NCBI GenBank assembly: GCA_035308365.1 | Contig: DATGGU010000161.1 | Coordinates: forward strand, 1 to 24,143 | Length of the DNA: 24,143 nucleotides | Direction of reading: 5' to 3' | Origin: PALSA-505 sp035308365 | GTDB lineage: Bacteria; Actinomycetota; Actinomycetes; Streptosporangiales; Streptosporangiaceae | In this document: positions 13,717 through 21,435 of the stretch, in pieces | Position numbering within the stretch: the stretch's first letter is position 1 | How the letters are laid out: each line of letters begins with the position of its first letter | Made by a program: the position numbers and the translations under genes | Notes under the pieces: model-generated | What the model was told of the DNA's origin: nothing | The model's database searches: none | The model's input: the letters and a program-made list of their open reading frames with translations, nothing else

Positions 13717-14256
13717 TCAGGCGGCGAGGGACTTCGCCAGGACGACGAAGCTGAGATCAGGCCGCTTCGGCACGCCGAACCGGGTGTCGTCGTAGGGGAA
13801 CGGCCGCTGTTCGCCGGTCCGCCGGTAGCCCCGCCGCTCGTACCAGGCGATCAGGTCGGGCCGCTGGGCCAGGACGGTCATCACCATGGTCTGCGCACCC
13901 CAGTCCTCGCGGGCGAGCCGCTCGGCCTCGGCCAGGATGGCGCTGCCCCAGCCCTGGCCCTGCCGGTCCGGTGGCACCGAGAACAGGCCGAAGAACACGG
14001 TGGCCGGCGGCTGCCGTTCGAGTTTGCAGCAGCCCGCCAGCCTCCCGGCGGCCTCGGCCACGAGCATGGCGCTGCCCTCGCTGCTCAGGATGCTGGACAC
14101 CGTGGCGGCGTCGGTGCGCTGCCCGTCGAGCAGGTCCGCCTCGGTGGTCCAGCCCATCCGGCTGGCCTCCCCCCGGTAGGCGGACTCGACCAGGCTGACG
14201 ATGGCAGGCACATCAGCAGGCTCAGCGAAACGGAACGTCAGCAGCACGCCTGCCAT
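13717..14256 (-). CDS. GNAT-family N-acetyltransferase
   Basis: 179 residues from the ATG at 14256. The start is placed here because the fold begins LTFRFAEPADVPAIVSLVES, as GNAT domains do; longer upstream frames have no domain. The acetyl-CoA motif A is LFSVPPDRQGQGWGSAILAE (RQGQGWG fits R/Q-x-x-G-x-G/A), followed by VMTVLAQRPDLIAWYERRGY and the typical motif B end RRTGEQRPFPYDD. It transfers acetyl from acetyl-CoA to an amine; the substrate cannot be inferred. The ribosome site is weak and the message may be near leaderless. It lies downstream of the truncated protease on the same strand, separated by an inverted repeat. Confidence 0.88.
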   Translation of the reverse strand: MAGVLLTFRFAEPADVPAIVSLVESAYRGEASRMGWTTEADLLDGQRTDAATVSSILSSEGSAMLVAEAAGRLAGCCKLERQPPATVFFGLFSVPPDRQGQGWGSAILAEAERLAREDWGAQTMVMTVLAQRPDLIAWYERRGYRRTGEQRPFPYDDTRFGVPKRPDLSFVVLAKSLAA

Positions 14257-14293
14257 TATCGCCAGCCCGCACCGGGCAGTATTCCCGGTGACG

Positions 14294-14379
14294 AGCATCG
14301 GCTGGCGGGAACGCGCCATACCGCGACGGCACTGGCTGGCCGCCAACGGCCAGGCAGACGGCGCAGGCCAGCCGATGCT
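14294..14379. repeat. 13-bp inverted repeat with internal hairpin
   Basis: AGCATCGGCTGGC (14294-14306) and its exact complement GCCAGCCGATGCT (14367-14379) enclose 60 bases. Within these, TGGCCG (14337-14342) pairs with CGGCCA (14347-14352). It lies between the protease stop (14417) and the GNAT start (14256) on the minus strand and may act as a terminator or be the footprint of a small element. Confidence 0.55.
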
Positions 14380-14416
14380 AGGGTGACCGCCCGCGCCCTG
14401 ACTCTCTTGACTGGTC

Positions 14417-14770
14417 TCACAGGGTGTGGGAGGCGGTGGCGGCTGGCGGGGCGGTGTTCCCCGGGGGGAGGTCGTCGCCGGGTTGCGGGTGCAGGTCGAT
14501 GGCAACGTGCAGGCTGGTTGTCTCGCCCCGGGCTAGCTCGATGGTGAGGGTCCCGGCTGGCAGGGCGTCGCTGATGGCGGCGTAGAGCGCGGTGATGGAG
14601 CGCAGTTCGGAGCTTGCTGCGCGGACGAGGATGTCCCCTCGGCGGATGCCGGCGTGTCCGGCCCGGCTGCCGGGAAGGACGTCGCGGACCAGGAGCCCGG
14701 TGAGGCCGGGCAGCCCGACGGCCCGGCGGGCGTCGAGGGTGTGGTGTGCGGGGGCGAGGGTAAGGCCGCG
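14417..14770 (-). pseudogene. C-terminal PDZ part of an HtrA/S1C-type serine protease, truncated
   Basis: A minus-strand frame ending at 14417 reads GLTLAP, then LDARRAVGLPGLTGLLVRDV, then LPGSRAGHAGIRRGDILVRA and ITALYAAISDALPAGTLTIE. This is a PDZ domain: a GLLVxxVxxGSPAxxAGIxxGDxIV carboxylate-binding core followed by a helix and the final strand. The Pro/Ala/Thr-rich end matches the C-terminus of actinobacterial trypsin-like (S1C) proteases. The catalytic domain with His-Asp-Ser should lie at higher coordinates, but homology ends at about 14770, where NRPS sequence starts on the other strand. The gene has lost its start and active site and is dead. No single long frame betrays it because its start is gone. 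Confidence 0.75.
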
Positions 14771-16912
14771 GGGCTGCCCGGTACGACGGCGGAACGGTTC
14801 GTGGCGGATCCGTTCGGGCCTGCGGGTGGCAGGTTGTACCGGACCGGCGACAGGGCGCGTCGGCTGCCCGGCGGGGCCTTGGTGTTCGAAGGCCGGATTG
14901 ATGATCAGCTAAAGGTCCGGGGCTTCCGGGTGGAGCCCGCGGAGGTGGCGGCGCTGCTGCGCGGGCACCCTTCGGTCCATGAGGCCGTGGTGCTCGGCTG
15001 CAAGGACGGGAACGACGTGGTCCGCCTTGTCGCCTACGGGGTGTGGGGCGGGGTGACCGAGCGGGAGCTGCGGGATTTCTGCACGCGTCAGATGCCCTCG
15101 TACATGGTGCCGTCGGTGTTCATGGCCGTGGACAGGCTGCCGATGACCGTCGGCGGGAAAGTGGACCGGCGGGCCCTGCCAGCGCCGGTGTTCGATGGGG
15201 TGAGTGCGACAGCCTTCGAAGAGCCGCGGGGGCCGGTCGAGGAGTTGCTGGCCGGCGTGTGGGCCCAGGCGCTGCGGCTGCCACGAGTTGGACGCCGGGA
15301 CGACTTCTTCGTTCTGGGCGGCGACTCGATCGTCAGCATCCAGGTGGTGGCCAGGGCGGCACAACTGGGGCTGCGGTTGACACCGCGAATGCTGTTTCGG
15401 TACCGGACGGTGGCCGGCCTGGCGCCTCAGGTGCGGGCTACGTCCGGTGGCGAGATCGCCGAACAGGGCGCGGTGTGCGGCCCAGTCCCGATGACGCCGA
15501 TCCTGCGGTGGTTCGTTGACCAGCCGCTCCCGCCGGTGCGGCACTACAACCAGGCGGTCTGGCTGCGGATGCCGGGCAGGATCGATGACAACGCCCTGCG
15601 CACGACGTTGCGGGAACTGGTTGCACACCATGACGCACTGCGGTTGCGCCTGATCACGGCCTCCGATGGCGAGTGGGTAGTGGAGAACGCGGGGCCGGAT
15701 GCCGTGGAAAGGGCGGGGTCACTGCTGTCGGTGATCGATTGCTCTGGTCTTGCTCCTGGCGGATGGGACCAGAAACTGGCGGAGTTGGCGGCCGGGGTCC
15801 AGGCGAGTATGGACATCGAGTCGGGGTGCCTGCTCCGCGGCGCGCTGGTGCGCCTGGCGGGTGAGGACCACTTGCTGCTGGCCGTGCACCATCTGGGGAT
15901 CGATGGTGTATCGTGGCGCATTCTGCTGGAGGACCTGGCCGCTGGGTACCGTCAGGCCCTCGGTGGCCACGCCTTGCGGTTCCCCGCGAAGACCACGTCG
16001 TTCCGTGCCTGGGCCCAGCGGCTGCGGGAACACGCGCAGTCGCCGGAACTGCTCGCCGAGGCCGGCCGCTGGAAGACCGTGGTCGCAGGGCCCGGGCTGA
16101 CGGTGCCTATGGACGCTGGCATCGACCTGTCCCGCAACACCCATGGCAGCGCCGCGACGGTCACCGGCCACCTCGACACTGCCGAGACCCGCGCGCTGCT
16201 GCGGCCGCGGCCAGCGACGGTCGCCACGCTCGACCTGCTGCTGGGCGCCCTGGGGAGAACACTGTCGGATTGGACCGGGCAGCGGCGGGTGGTGCTGGAC
16301 CTGGAAGGCCACGGCCGTGACTCCCAGTGGGACGACATGGATGTTTCTCGCACGGTCGGGTGGTTCACCTGCCAGTATCCGCTCGCACTGGACGTCGCCC
16401 CGGGGGAGGAAGTTCTGGCCATCGCGCACCGGGTCCACGAGGAACTCGCCTCGGTACCCCATGGAGGGCTTGGATATGGCCTGCTGCGCTATGGCGATGC
16501 GCAGACGGTCGCATTGCGCGGGCTGCCTCATCCGCAGGTGCGCTTCAACTATCTCGGCCAGGTGAGCGCGGCCGAGCCGGGCCATGGCACGTCCACCACG
16601 CCCCAGGACAGCGCAGCGTTCACCTTGACCCGGGGCAGCACAGGCCCGACTGCCGATCCGTGCGCCCGTCGGCCATATCTGCTGGATATCACCGCGATTG
16701 TAATCGATGGGCGGCTGCAGGTGAGCTGGGTTCACTGCCCGGAACTGCACCGCAGGGCGACCGTCGAGTCGCTGTCGTCCGGTTTGCTGGCCCACCTGCG
16801 CGAGCGGTGCGGCGAGAAGGTGCCGTCGGGCGGCTTGCATCCCGGGGACTTCCCGCTCGCCTCGCTCGACCGGGCGCAGCTCGCCACGATCGAGGCTCTG
16901 CTGGAGGACTGA
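14654..16912 (+). CDS. Truncated NRPS module: end of A domain, PCP, epimerization domain
   Basis: The frame is open for 752 codons from an ATG at 14654, but its first 39 codons are antisense to the protease PDZ domain. Real NRPS homology starts at about 14771 (GTTAERFVADPF). The A domain retains only motifs A7 (YRTGD, 62-66), A8 (GRIDDQLKVRGFRVE, 80-94), A9 (MPSYMVP) and A10 (GGKVDR, with K169), so substrate selection (A3-A6) is lost. A PCP follows (DDFFVLGGDSI, phosphopantetheine Ser225). Then comes a full epimerization domain (about 275-745) with HHLGIDGVSWRILLEDL (about 411), RTVGWFTCQYPLALD, GGLGYG and FNYLGQV. E domains turn the PCP-bound L-residue into D. No condensation, TE or downstream module follows. 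The open frame and intact PCP and E motifs suggest recent truncation; it probably lacks its native promoter and start. Confidence 0.85.
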   Translation: MSGPAAGKDVADQEPGEAGQPDGPAGVEGVVCGGEGKAAGLPGTTAERFVADPFGPAGGRLYRTGDRARRLPGGALVFEGRIDDQLKVRGFRVEPAEVAALLRGHPSVHEAVVLGCKDGNDVVRLVAYGVWGGVTERELRDFCTRQMPSYMVPSVFMAVDRLPMTVGGKVDRRALPAPVFDGVSATAFEEPRGPVEELLAGVWAQALRLPRVGRRDDFFVLGGDSIVSIQVVARAAQLGLRLTPRMLFRYRTVAGLAPQVRATSGGEIAEQGAVCGPVPMTPILRWFVDQPLPPVRHYNQAVWLRMPGRIDDNALRTTLRELVAHHDALRLRLITASDGEWVVENAGPDAVERAGSLLSVIDCSGLAPGGWDQKLAELAAGVQASMDIESGCLLRGALVRLAGEDHLLLAVHHLGIDGVSWRILLEDLAAGYRQALGGHALRFPAKTTSFRAWAQRLREHAQSPELLAEAGRWKTVVAGPGLTVPMDAGIDLSRNTHGSAATVTGHLDTAETRALLRPRPATVATLDLLLGALGRTLSDWTGQRRVVLDLEGHGRDSQWDDMDVSRTVGWFTCQYPLALDVAPGEEVLAIAHRVHEELASVPHGGLGYGLLRYGDAQTVALRGLPHPQVRFNYLGQVSAAEPGHGTSTTPQDSAAFTLTRGSTGPTADPCARRPYLLDITAIVIDGRLQVSWVHCPELHRRATVESLSSGLLAHLRERCGEKVPSGGLHPGDFPLASLDRAQLATIEALLED

Positions 16913-16914
16913 CT

Positions 16915-16933
16915 GCAGGCTGGACGCGCCTGC
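16915..16933. terminator. Short hairpin between convergent genes
   Basis: GCAGGC (16915-16920) pairs with GCCTGC (16928-16933). It lies in the 31-base gap between the NRPS stop (plus) and the DUF2236 stop (minus) and could work on both strands. Confidence 0.45.
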
Positions 16934-16943
16934 CAGCGGAGAG

Positions 16944-17786
16944 TCAGGGCCGGAGTTCTCCGCTGCGAACCCTGGCGACGTCCCGCATGTAGCGCAGCCG
17001 TTCCGGGAGGAACAGATATCCCGCCCGGACCGCGGCCGCCAGGGCGTCCAGCTCCAGTTGCTCGGCGCGCGTCCATCGCTGCGCTAGGAGTTCACGCAGC
17101 CGCGGGGGAATGGTGCCGACCGCTAGGAGCCACGACACCCGTCCCAGTATCTCGCGCGGCAGCGGCCACACCAGGCCGAGCCGATCGGGCATGACCGGCG
17201 GCCGCTGCGGTTTCCTCAGTTCCCCGAGCAGTGCGCGCGCGGCGGCCGTGTTCTCCAGGTGGTTGGCGGCCATATCCCGGAGATACCTCCGGAAATCGCC
17301 CAGTGTGGGTGGCATTTCCCGCTCCGGAACCTGCAGCACGCGCCCTAGCTGGCGCGATTCCGCGTAGAGCTGCCGTTGCTGGGACTCGGTGAGTGGGCGG
17401 CCGAAGAGCCGGCGCGCGGTGACGTACCGTTCGAACAGCGTGAGGCTGACCCACGCGTAAGCCGCGCCGTTGAGCGCATGATAGGGGCGTCCCTGCTCGT
17501 CGGTGCCGTAAAAAGAGCGGTGCAGGGTGCGCAGCCGGCGCCCCTCGGCCAGCGCCAGAGGGCCGCCGTAGATGTAGCGGAGCATCGAGTTCCCCGTATG
17601 GATGCCCCGCCCCCAGATATCCGTGGAGAAACAGGAGTGCTGGGCCACGGCAGCGCCGACCATCGGGTGGGTCACCTGCAGGAGCAGCGCCGACGGCACG
17701 ATCAGCAGGGTCCGGTACTCGCCGGCGATGTCCCACATCAGAGATCCGGCGCTGAGCGGTTCCCGTCTGCGATCTGTGCGGGTCAC
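16944..17786 (-). CDS. MpaB/Lcp-like oxygenase (DUF2236)
   Basis: 280 residues. The GTG at 17786 is chosen because it overlaps the stop of the upstream GNAT gene as GTGA, and EPLSAGSLMWDIAGEYRTLL follows, as expected at the start of DUF2236 proteins. Conserved features are LLLQVTHPMVGAAVAQHS (family His), the RTLHRSFYG stretch, HALNGAAYAWVSLTLFERYV, and the helical C-terminal half with DFRRYLRDMAANHLE. The family includes the fungal MpaB oxygenase and rubber oxygenase Lcp, which bind heme b; most bacterial members are uncharacterised. The His positions above are candidates for the heme-site residues, by family analogy only. Translational coupling to the acetyltransferase suggests the two act in one small pathway. 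It is complete in length. Confidence 0.85.
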   Translation of the reverse strand: MTRTDRRREPLSAGSLMWDIAGEYRTLLIVPSALLLQVTHPMVGAAVAQHSCFSTDIWGRGIHTGNSMLRYIYGGPLALAEGRRLRTLHRSFYGTDEQGRPYHALNGAAYAWVSLTLFERYVTARRLFGRPLTESQQRQLYAESRQLGRVLQVPEREMPPTLGDFRRYLRDMAANHLENTAAARALLGELRKPQRPPVMPDRLGLVWPLPREILGRVSWLLAVGTIPPRLRELLAQRWTRAEQLELDALAAAVRAGYLFLPERLRYMRDVARVRSGELRP

Positions 17787-18244
17787 GGCCTCAACGGCAG
17801 CACGGCAACGACCTCGCCCTTGAAAAGCTGGCCGGTCGGGACGAAGCCCAGGCCGAGATAGAAGGGCTCGGGGCTGTGCTCCCCCTGCGCCCACGTCACC
17901 GTCATACTGTCGTGGTCCCGCCGGCGGGCCTCTGCGCACAACTCCCGGACGGCGAAGCGGCCATAGCCACGGCCCTGGTGCTCGGCGGCGATGTTGAGCC
18001 GCAGCAGGACGCAGCGAGCCATCGCGTTGCTGCTGTCCGGATCGAAGATCCCCATGATGAAGCCGACCGCTTCCTCGCCTGCGACGATCAGTCGTGGCCA
18101 GGCGGTATCGGCGTATGCATAGGCCTCAGCGAGGGATTGCATCACCGGGGCGACAAACATCTCCTGATCCGGATGTACCGAGATGGCGCAGGCCGCGTTG
18201 ATGTTCTGGGCCGTGATCGGCTCCAAGCGCGGCCCGGCGTCCAT
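17783..18244 (-). CDS. GNAT acetyltransferase, diamine/polyamine-like
   Basis: 153 residues from the ATG at 18244. It begins LEPITAQNINAACAISVHPD and continues FVAPVMQSLAEAYAY. Motif A is LLRLNIAAEHQGRGYGRFAV (QGRGYG binds the acetyl-CoA pyrophosphate), followed by an arginine-rich helix. The C-terminal motif B is EPFYLGLGFVPTGQLFKGEV. The order and the N-terminal motif resemble spermine/spermidine or diamine acetyltransferases, but substrate assignment is only suggestive. It overlaps the following DUF2236 gene by four bases (GTGA). The gene just upstream on the same strand, encoding a multi-TM protein, ends 15 bases before this start, so all three are probably one operon. Confidence 0.87.
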   Translation of the reverse strand: MDAGPRLEPITAQNINAACAISVHPDQEMFVAPVMQSLAEAYAYADTAWPRLIVAGEEAVGFIMGIFDPDSSNAMARCVLLRLNIAAEHQGRGYGRFAVRELCAEARRRDHDSMTVTWAQGEHSPEPFYLGLGFVPTGQLFKGEVVAVLPLRP

Positions 18245-18259
18245 ACGCTCACGCTAGCA

Positions 18260-19369
18260 TCAGGCGGCGCGGAACATTGTCACCGCGACCATGACCCCGA
18301 ACGTCACCATGGAGACCAGCAGCGCACAGGTGAAGGTGAGCGCCACATACTGGCCAGGAGTCCCGATCGTTCCGCCCAGCCTGGCGGCGGACCATATGCT
18401 TTGGCGGAGCGCGAGCGAGACGGGCAGCGCCGCCGCGCCAGCGGTCACGGAGGCCTGGGCCGCCCGGCTCAGCCGCCCTGGGGCTGGCCGCACGGTCAGC
18501 CCCAGGATGGCATCACAGATGATCAAGAAAGCGTACATACCGCCCGCGAACCAGACGGTTTCACCGGGGAACAGCCAGCCGAAGCCGTTCTCCCGAGCGA
18601 GTCCGGTGGCCACGGCAAGGCCGCAGGTCACGCTTGCCACTGCCGCGATAAGGATGAAGTGCCGCCGGATCCAGCCTAGGGTACCGGAGTACTGCCCGAG
18701 CCGGGAGGCCAGCCGTCCCACCGGCCCCGGCCCCCGGTGCGCCAGCAGTTCGACAACGAGCCGCACGTCCTCCAGACAGTCTGCGGTGGGCTGTTCCCCT
18801 GTATGGCGGGGCACCAGCCGCCACGTCAGGATCTGCACAAGCCAGTTCAGTGCTGCCAGGACCGACACTGCGCCAAGCCCCACGATCAGCCAGGGCGTGC
18901 CGCCGTCCCACAACCGGTGGTCGGCCTTGACGGCAAAGGCGGCCCAGTCCGTGACGCAGGTCGCCGACACTAGCAGTGCCGACAGGGCGCAGGCCCGGAT
19001 CACCTGATGCGTCCGGTACAGCGGCACCGGTTCATCGCGCCGGCACAGGAGCGCCCGCACCAGGATGAGGAACACCGTGATCGGCACGAAGAACATGGTG
19101 AATGTCACGACGGTGTCATAGGGGTCGTCCTGCCATGGACTGCCGCTCCGAACCGGCGTCACCTGGGTAGTGACCACGGCGAAGATCACAAAGGCGAGCG
19201 CGTTCAATGTTGTGCTGACGATCGCCGTCCGGAGGGCCGGCCGGGACGGGTGGCCCACGGGAAGTGTCCGGCCGCTGGTGACTGTCACCACAAGCGTGCC
19301 GTGGCCCGGTATGCCACGAGCTTCTGGTCCTGCCATACCTCTGAATAATACACTTCGCGTAGCACTCAT
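18260..19369 (-). CDS. Multi-TM membrane protein of unknown function
   Basis: 369 residues from the ATG at 19369; an alternative ATG at 19336 (MAGPEARGIPG) would put the inverted repeat upstream of the gene instead of inside it. Roughly seven or eight hydrophobic segments are visible, including TLNALAFVIFAVVTT, TFTMFFVPITVFLILVRALL, ACALSALLVSATCVTDWAAF, WLIVGLGAVSVLAALNWLVQ, FILIAAVASVTCGLAVATGL, WFAGGMYAFLIICDAILGLT, an Ala-rich one, and a C-terminal one ending VMVAVTMFRAA. A polar cytoplasmic stretch of about 60 residues separates the first and second halves. No transporter or enzyme motif is recognisable. It is divergent from the PadR gene and shares its control region, and heads the run of three minus-strand genes. 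Confidence 0.75.
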   Translation of the reverse strand: MSATRSVLFRGMAGPEARGIPGHGTLVVTVTSGRTLPVGHPSRPALRTAIVSTTLNALAFVIFAVVTTQVTPVRSGSPWQDDPYDTVVTFTMFFVPITVFLILVRALLCRRDEPVPLYRTHQVIRACALSALLVSATCVTDWAAFAVKADHRLWDGGTPWLIVGLGAVSVLAALNWLVQILTWRLVPRHTGEQPTADCLEDVRLVVELLAHRGPGPVGRLASRLGQYSGTLGWIRRHFILIAAVASVTCGLAVATGLARENGFGWLFPGETVWFAGGMYAFLIICDAILGLTVRPAPGRLSRAAQASVTAGAAALPVSLALRQSIWSAARLGGTIGTPGQYVALTFTCALLVSMVTFGVMVAVTMFRAA

Positions 19370-19382
19370 CCCGTAGTATTCA
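19342..19382. promoter_or_regulatory. Imperfect inverted repeat in the divergent promoter region
   Basis: TGAATAATAC (19342-19351) and GTAGTATTCA (19373-19382) are complementary at nine of ten positions across a 21-base gap. They lie between the PadR gene (plus) and the membrane protein gene (minus). PadR regulators often repress their own operon, so this is a candidate operator. TATTAT, read on the minus strand in the left arm, could be a -10 for the divergent gene. Confidence 0.4.
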
Positions 19383-19418
19383 TACAGGCACGGTGGCGCT
19401 GAGTATAGGGGAGGCCTG

Positions 19419-19721
19419 ATGCAGAACCACCATGACGCGCAGACCCTGGTTCTATGCGCGCTGTGCGACGGGCCGCTCCACGGCTACGCCATCAATGTGG
19501 CCATCGAGAAGATGACGGGCAGGCGGCTCGGGGTCGGCAGCCTCTACGGCGCACTGACCCGCCTGGAGGCGAAGGGGCTCATCGAATCACTCGAAGAGGT
19601 GGCGCGTACCCGGCCCGTCCAGCTCACCTCCAAGGGACGCCAGGTGGTCGAACAGGAACTACGGGCTATGGCCCGGGTCGCCGAGGTGGGCCTGCGGGGC
19701 CTGGGGATTGAACCGGCATGA
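19419..19721 (+). CDS. PadR-family transcriptional regulator
   Basis: 100 residues from the ATG at 19419, with GGGGAGG just upstream. It has the PadR winged-helix pattern: TLVLCALCDGPLHGYAINVA, then GRRLGVGSLYGALTRLEAKG with LIESLEEV, then the wing RPVQLTSKGRQVVEQELRAM. The LHGY and GSLYGALTRLEAKG motifs are strongly diagnostic. The C-terminal dimerization helix is short, as in PadR-s2-type proteins. PadR proteins repress exporters and are released by ligand binding. Here the stop overlaps the next start as ATGA, and an ABC exporter is encoded downstream, so it very likely controls this operon, possibly through the inverted repeat upstream. Confidence 0.92.
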   Translation: MQNHHDAQTLVLCALCDGPLHGYAINVAIEKMTGRRLGVGSLYGALTRLEAKGLIESLEEVARTRPVQLTSKGRQVVEQELRAMARVAEVGLRGLGIEPA

Positions 19722-20485
19722 GGATCACGCAGAGCCTGCTTCGCCTGTATCCGGCCTCCGTCCGGGACTACTGGGGGTCCATGCTGGAGACGGACGCGCA
19801 AACCGCTGGCTGGCGGTCGTGGCCGAACCTCGTTGCCGCCGCCGTCGACATGTGGCTGCATCCGGTGATCTGGCCGGCCGCGTCCATCCGCGATCGCCGC
19901 CACCGGGCGGCGGCGATGGCACTCGTGGTTACCGTGACGATCGGCATCATCGGGCGGGTGGCGGCGGCCACCGACAGCACGTTGACCCGGCACCAGCGCG
20001 CGTGGACTCTCACCGACTGCGCCGTGCTGCTGGCGTTCGGCGTGGCCCTGATCCTGCCGCTGCCCCGTCCCAGCCGCGACGCCGTTGCTCAACTGCTCCG
20101 CAGCGCGGCCCGAACGCTTGCCGTTCCGCTGTTAATCGCGGTCGGCGCGGCGGCCTTCGCCCAAGGCGCCGGGCCTGCAGAGCTGTCCTCCGCACGGCCC
20201 TGGGTGGCGGCCTGCTTCTGGCTCGCACTGGCAGTGGCGGCGGTCCAAGCCAGCCGCATCGTCTGGACGACCGTCGGCTCTGTGGTCCTGACACCGCCGA
20301 ACTCGGCGCGGCTCCATCTCGGCTTCTCGGTGCTCATCGCAGGGGGCACGCTCGCCTCCTGGATCACCATCAGCGCGGCGGTGGCGGGCGGCGGGTTCGA
20401 CCCCTTGTCGGCTCTAGCCGGCGCCGGCTTGCTGACCTCGACTCTCACCCTTGTCCTGACCCTGCGCGACCTGCGGCGGTGCTGA
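19718..20485 (+). CDS. Multi-TM protein of a PadR/ABC exporter operon
   Basis: 255 residues, starting by ATGA overlap with the PadR stop. The N-terminus, MRITQSLLRLYPASVRDYWG then a soluble helix, resembles the 'permease prefix' often encoded next to PadR genes (LLRLYPxxxRxxYGxEM-like). About six TM segments follow: near 68-86, 103-120, 133-150, 165-184, 205-225 and 232-250. No transport motif is visible. Its place between regulator and ATPase suggests an accessory or second membrane component of the exporter. The ABC ATPase gene starts 35 bases later. Confidence 0.8.
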   Translation: MRITQSLLRLYPASVRDYWGSMLETDAQTAGWRSWPNLVAAAVDMWLHPVIWPAASIRDRRHRAAAMALVVTVTIGIIGRVAAATDSTLTRHQRAWTLTDCAVLLAFGVALILPLPRPSRDAVAQLLRSAARTLAVPLLIAVGAAAFAQGAGPAELSSARPWVAACFWLALAVAAVQASRIVWTTVGSVVLTPPNSARLHLGFSVLIAGGTLASWITISAAVAGGGFDPLSALAGAGLLTSTLTLVLTLRDLRRC

Positions 20486-20520
20486 GGACACCGCCACCAC
20501 CAACGAACAAGGAGCGATTC

Positions 20521-21435
20521 ATGAGCGACACCGTCGCCGTAGCCGCCCACGAGCTGAGCAAAAGCTACGGGCGACACCGCGCTATCGAAGACGTGAGTTT
20601 TGAGGTGCGGCGTGGGCAGATATGTGGGTTGCTCGGGCCTAACGGTGCCGGGAAGACCAGCACGATGCGCGTGCTGGTCGGCCTGTCGCGGCCCGATCAC
20701 GGCACGGCGCAGCTACTCGGTGAGCCGAGCCAGCTTGCCGCCACAGTGCTGGCCCGCGTCGGTGTGGCCATCGACGGTCCCGCCTTCGTCCCGCACCTGA
20801 GTGGACATCGCAACCTGGAGCTGCTGTGGCGGGCGGGCAAGCGGCGCTGGCCTCCTCCCGCGCTCGAGCCAAGCCTGGAACTAGCTGGCCTAGGCGACGC
20901 CCTCGACCGGAAGGTCAAGAGCTATTCAATGGGTATGCGGCAGCGGCTCATGCTCGCCCAGGCGCTCATGGGTGCCCCCGAGGTGCTCATCCTTGACGAG
21001 CCCGCCAATGGGCTCGACCCCGGCGAGGTCCGGAAGCTGCGTGAGCACCTCAGACGGCTCGCGGCCGACGGCACCGCTGTTCTCATTTCGAGTCATCTGC
21101 TCGCCGAGATCGAGATGCTGGCGACGCACTGCGTCGTTTTGAAGGAAGGCACCCTGGTCACCGCGGGAAAGCTGGAGGACCTGCTCGGCACTGGCGCATA
21201 CGAGTTCGAGGTAGAGGATGCCGGCCGGGCCGAAGAGGCACTGCGCGCGATGGACGGCGTGAAATCGGTTGAGACACGCGGCGACCGGCTCATAGTTTAC
21301 GCGCCGGACCGCACCGCGACCGAGCTCAACCAGGCGCTGGTAATGGCGGGCGTGGGCGTCAAAGCCGTGCGGTCAACCCGAAGTCTCGAAGACGTATTCC
21401 TCGGATTGGTGGAGCGGAACAGTGCTGCAAATTGA
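20521..21435 (+). CDS. ABC transporter ATP-binding protein (BcrA/NatA-like exporter)
   Basis: 304 residues; the ATG at 20521 has AGGAGC six bases upstream. Nucleotide-binding motifs are complete: Walker A GPNGAGKT (39-46), signature YSMGMRQRL (about 136, S-M-G-M in place of LSGGQ), Walker B VLILDEPANGLDP (about 155-167) and the H-loop SSHLLAEIEML (His about 190). The C-terminal roughly 80 residues (YEFEVEDAGRAEEALRAMDG onwards, ending TRSLEDVFLGLVE) are the regulatory domain typical of ABC-2 antibiotic or multidrug exporters. It powers export in partnership with the membrane protein encoded immediately downstream, whose start lies inside this gene. Substrate unknown. Confidence 0.94.
   Translation: MSDTVAVAAHELSKSYGRHRAIEDVSFEVRRGQICGLLGPNGAGKTSTMRVLVGLSRPDHGTAQLLGEPSQLAATVLARVGVAIDGPAFVPHLSGHRNLELLWRAGKRRWPPPALEPSLELAGLGDALDRKVKSYSMGMRQRLMLAQALMGAPEVLILDEPANGLDPGEVRKLREHLRRLAADGTAVLISSHLLAEIEMLATHCVVLKEGTLVTAGKLEDLLGTGAYEFEVEDAGRAEEALRAMDGVKSVETRGDRLIVYAPDRTATELNQALVMAGVGVKAVRSTRSLEDVFLGLVERNSAAN

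Noticed and set aside
15719..16840. 373-codon minus-strand frame over the NRPS epimerization domain
   Set aside because: Antisense to a frame with intact E-domain motifs; no protein family visible.
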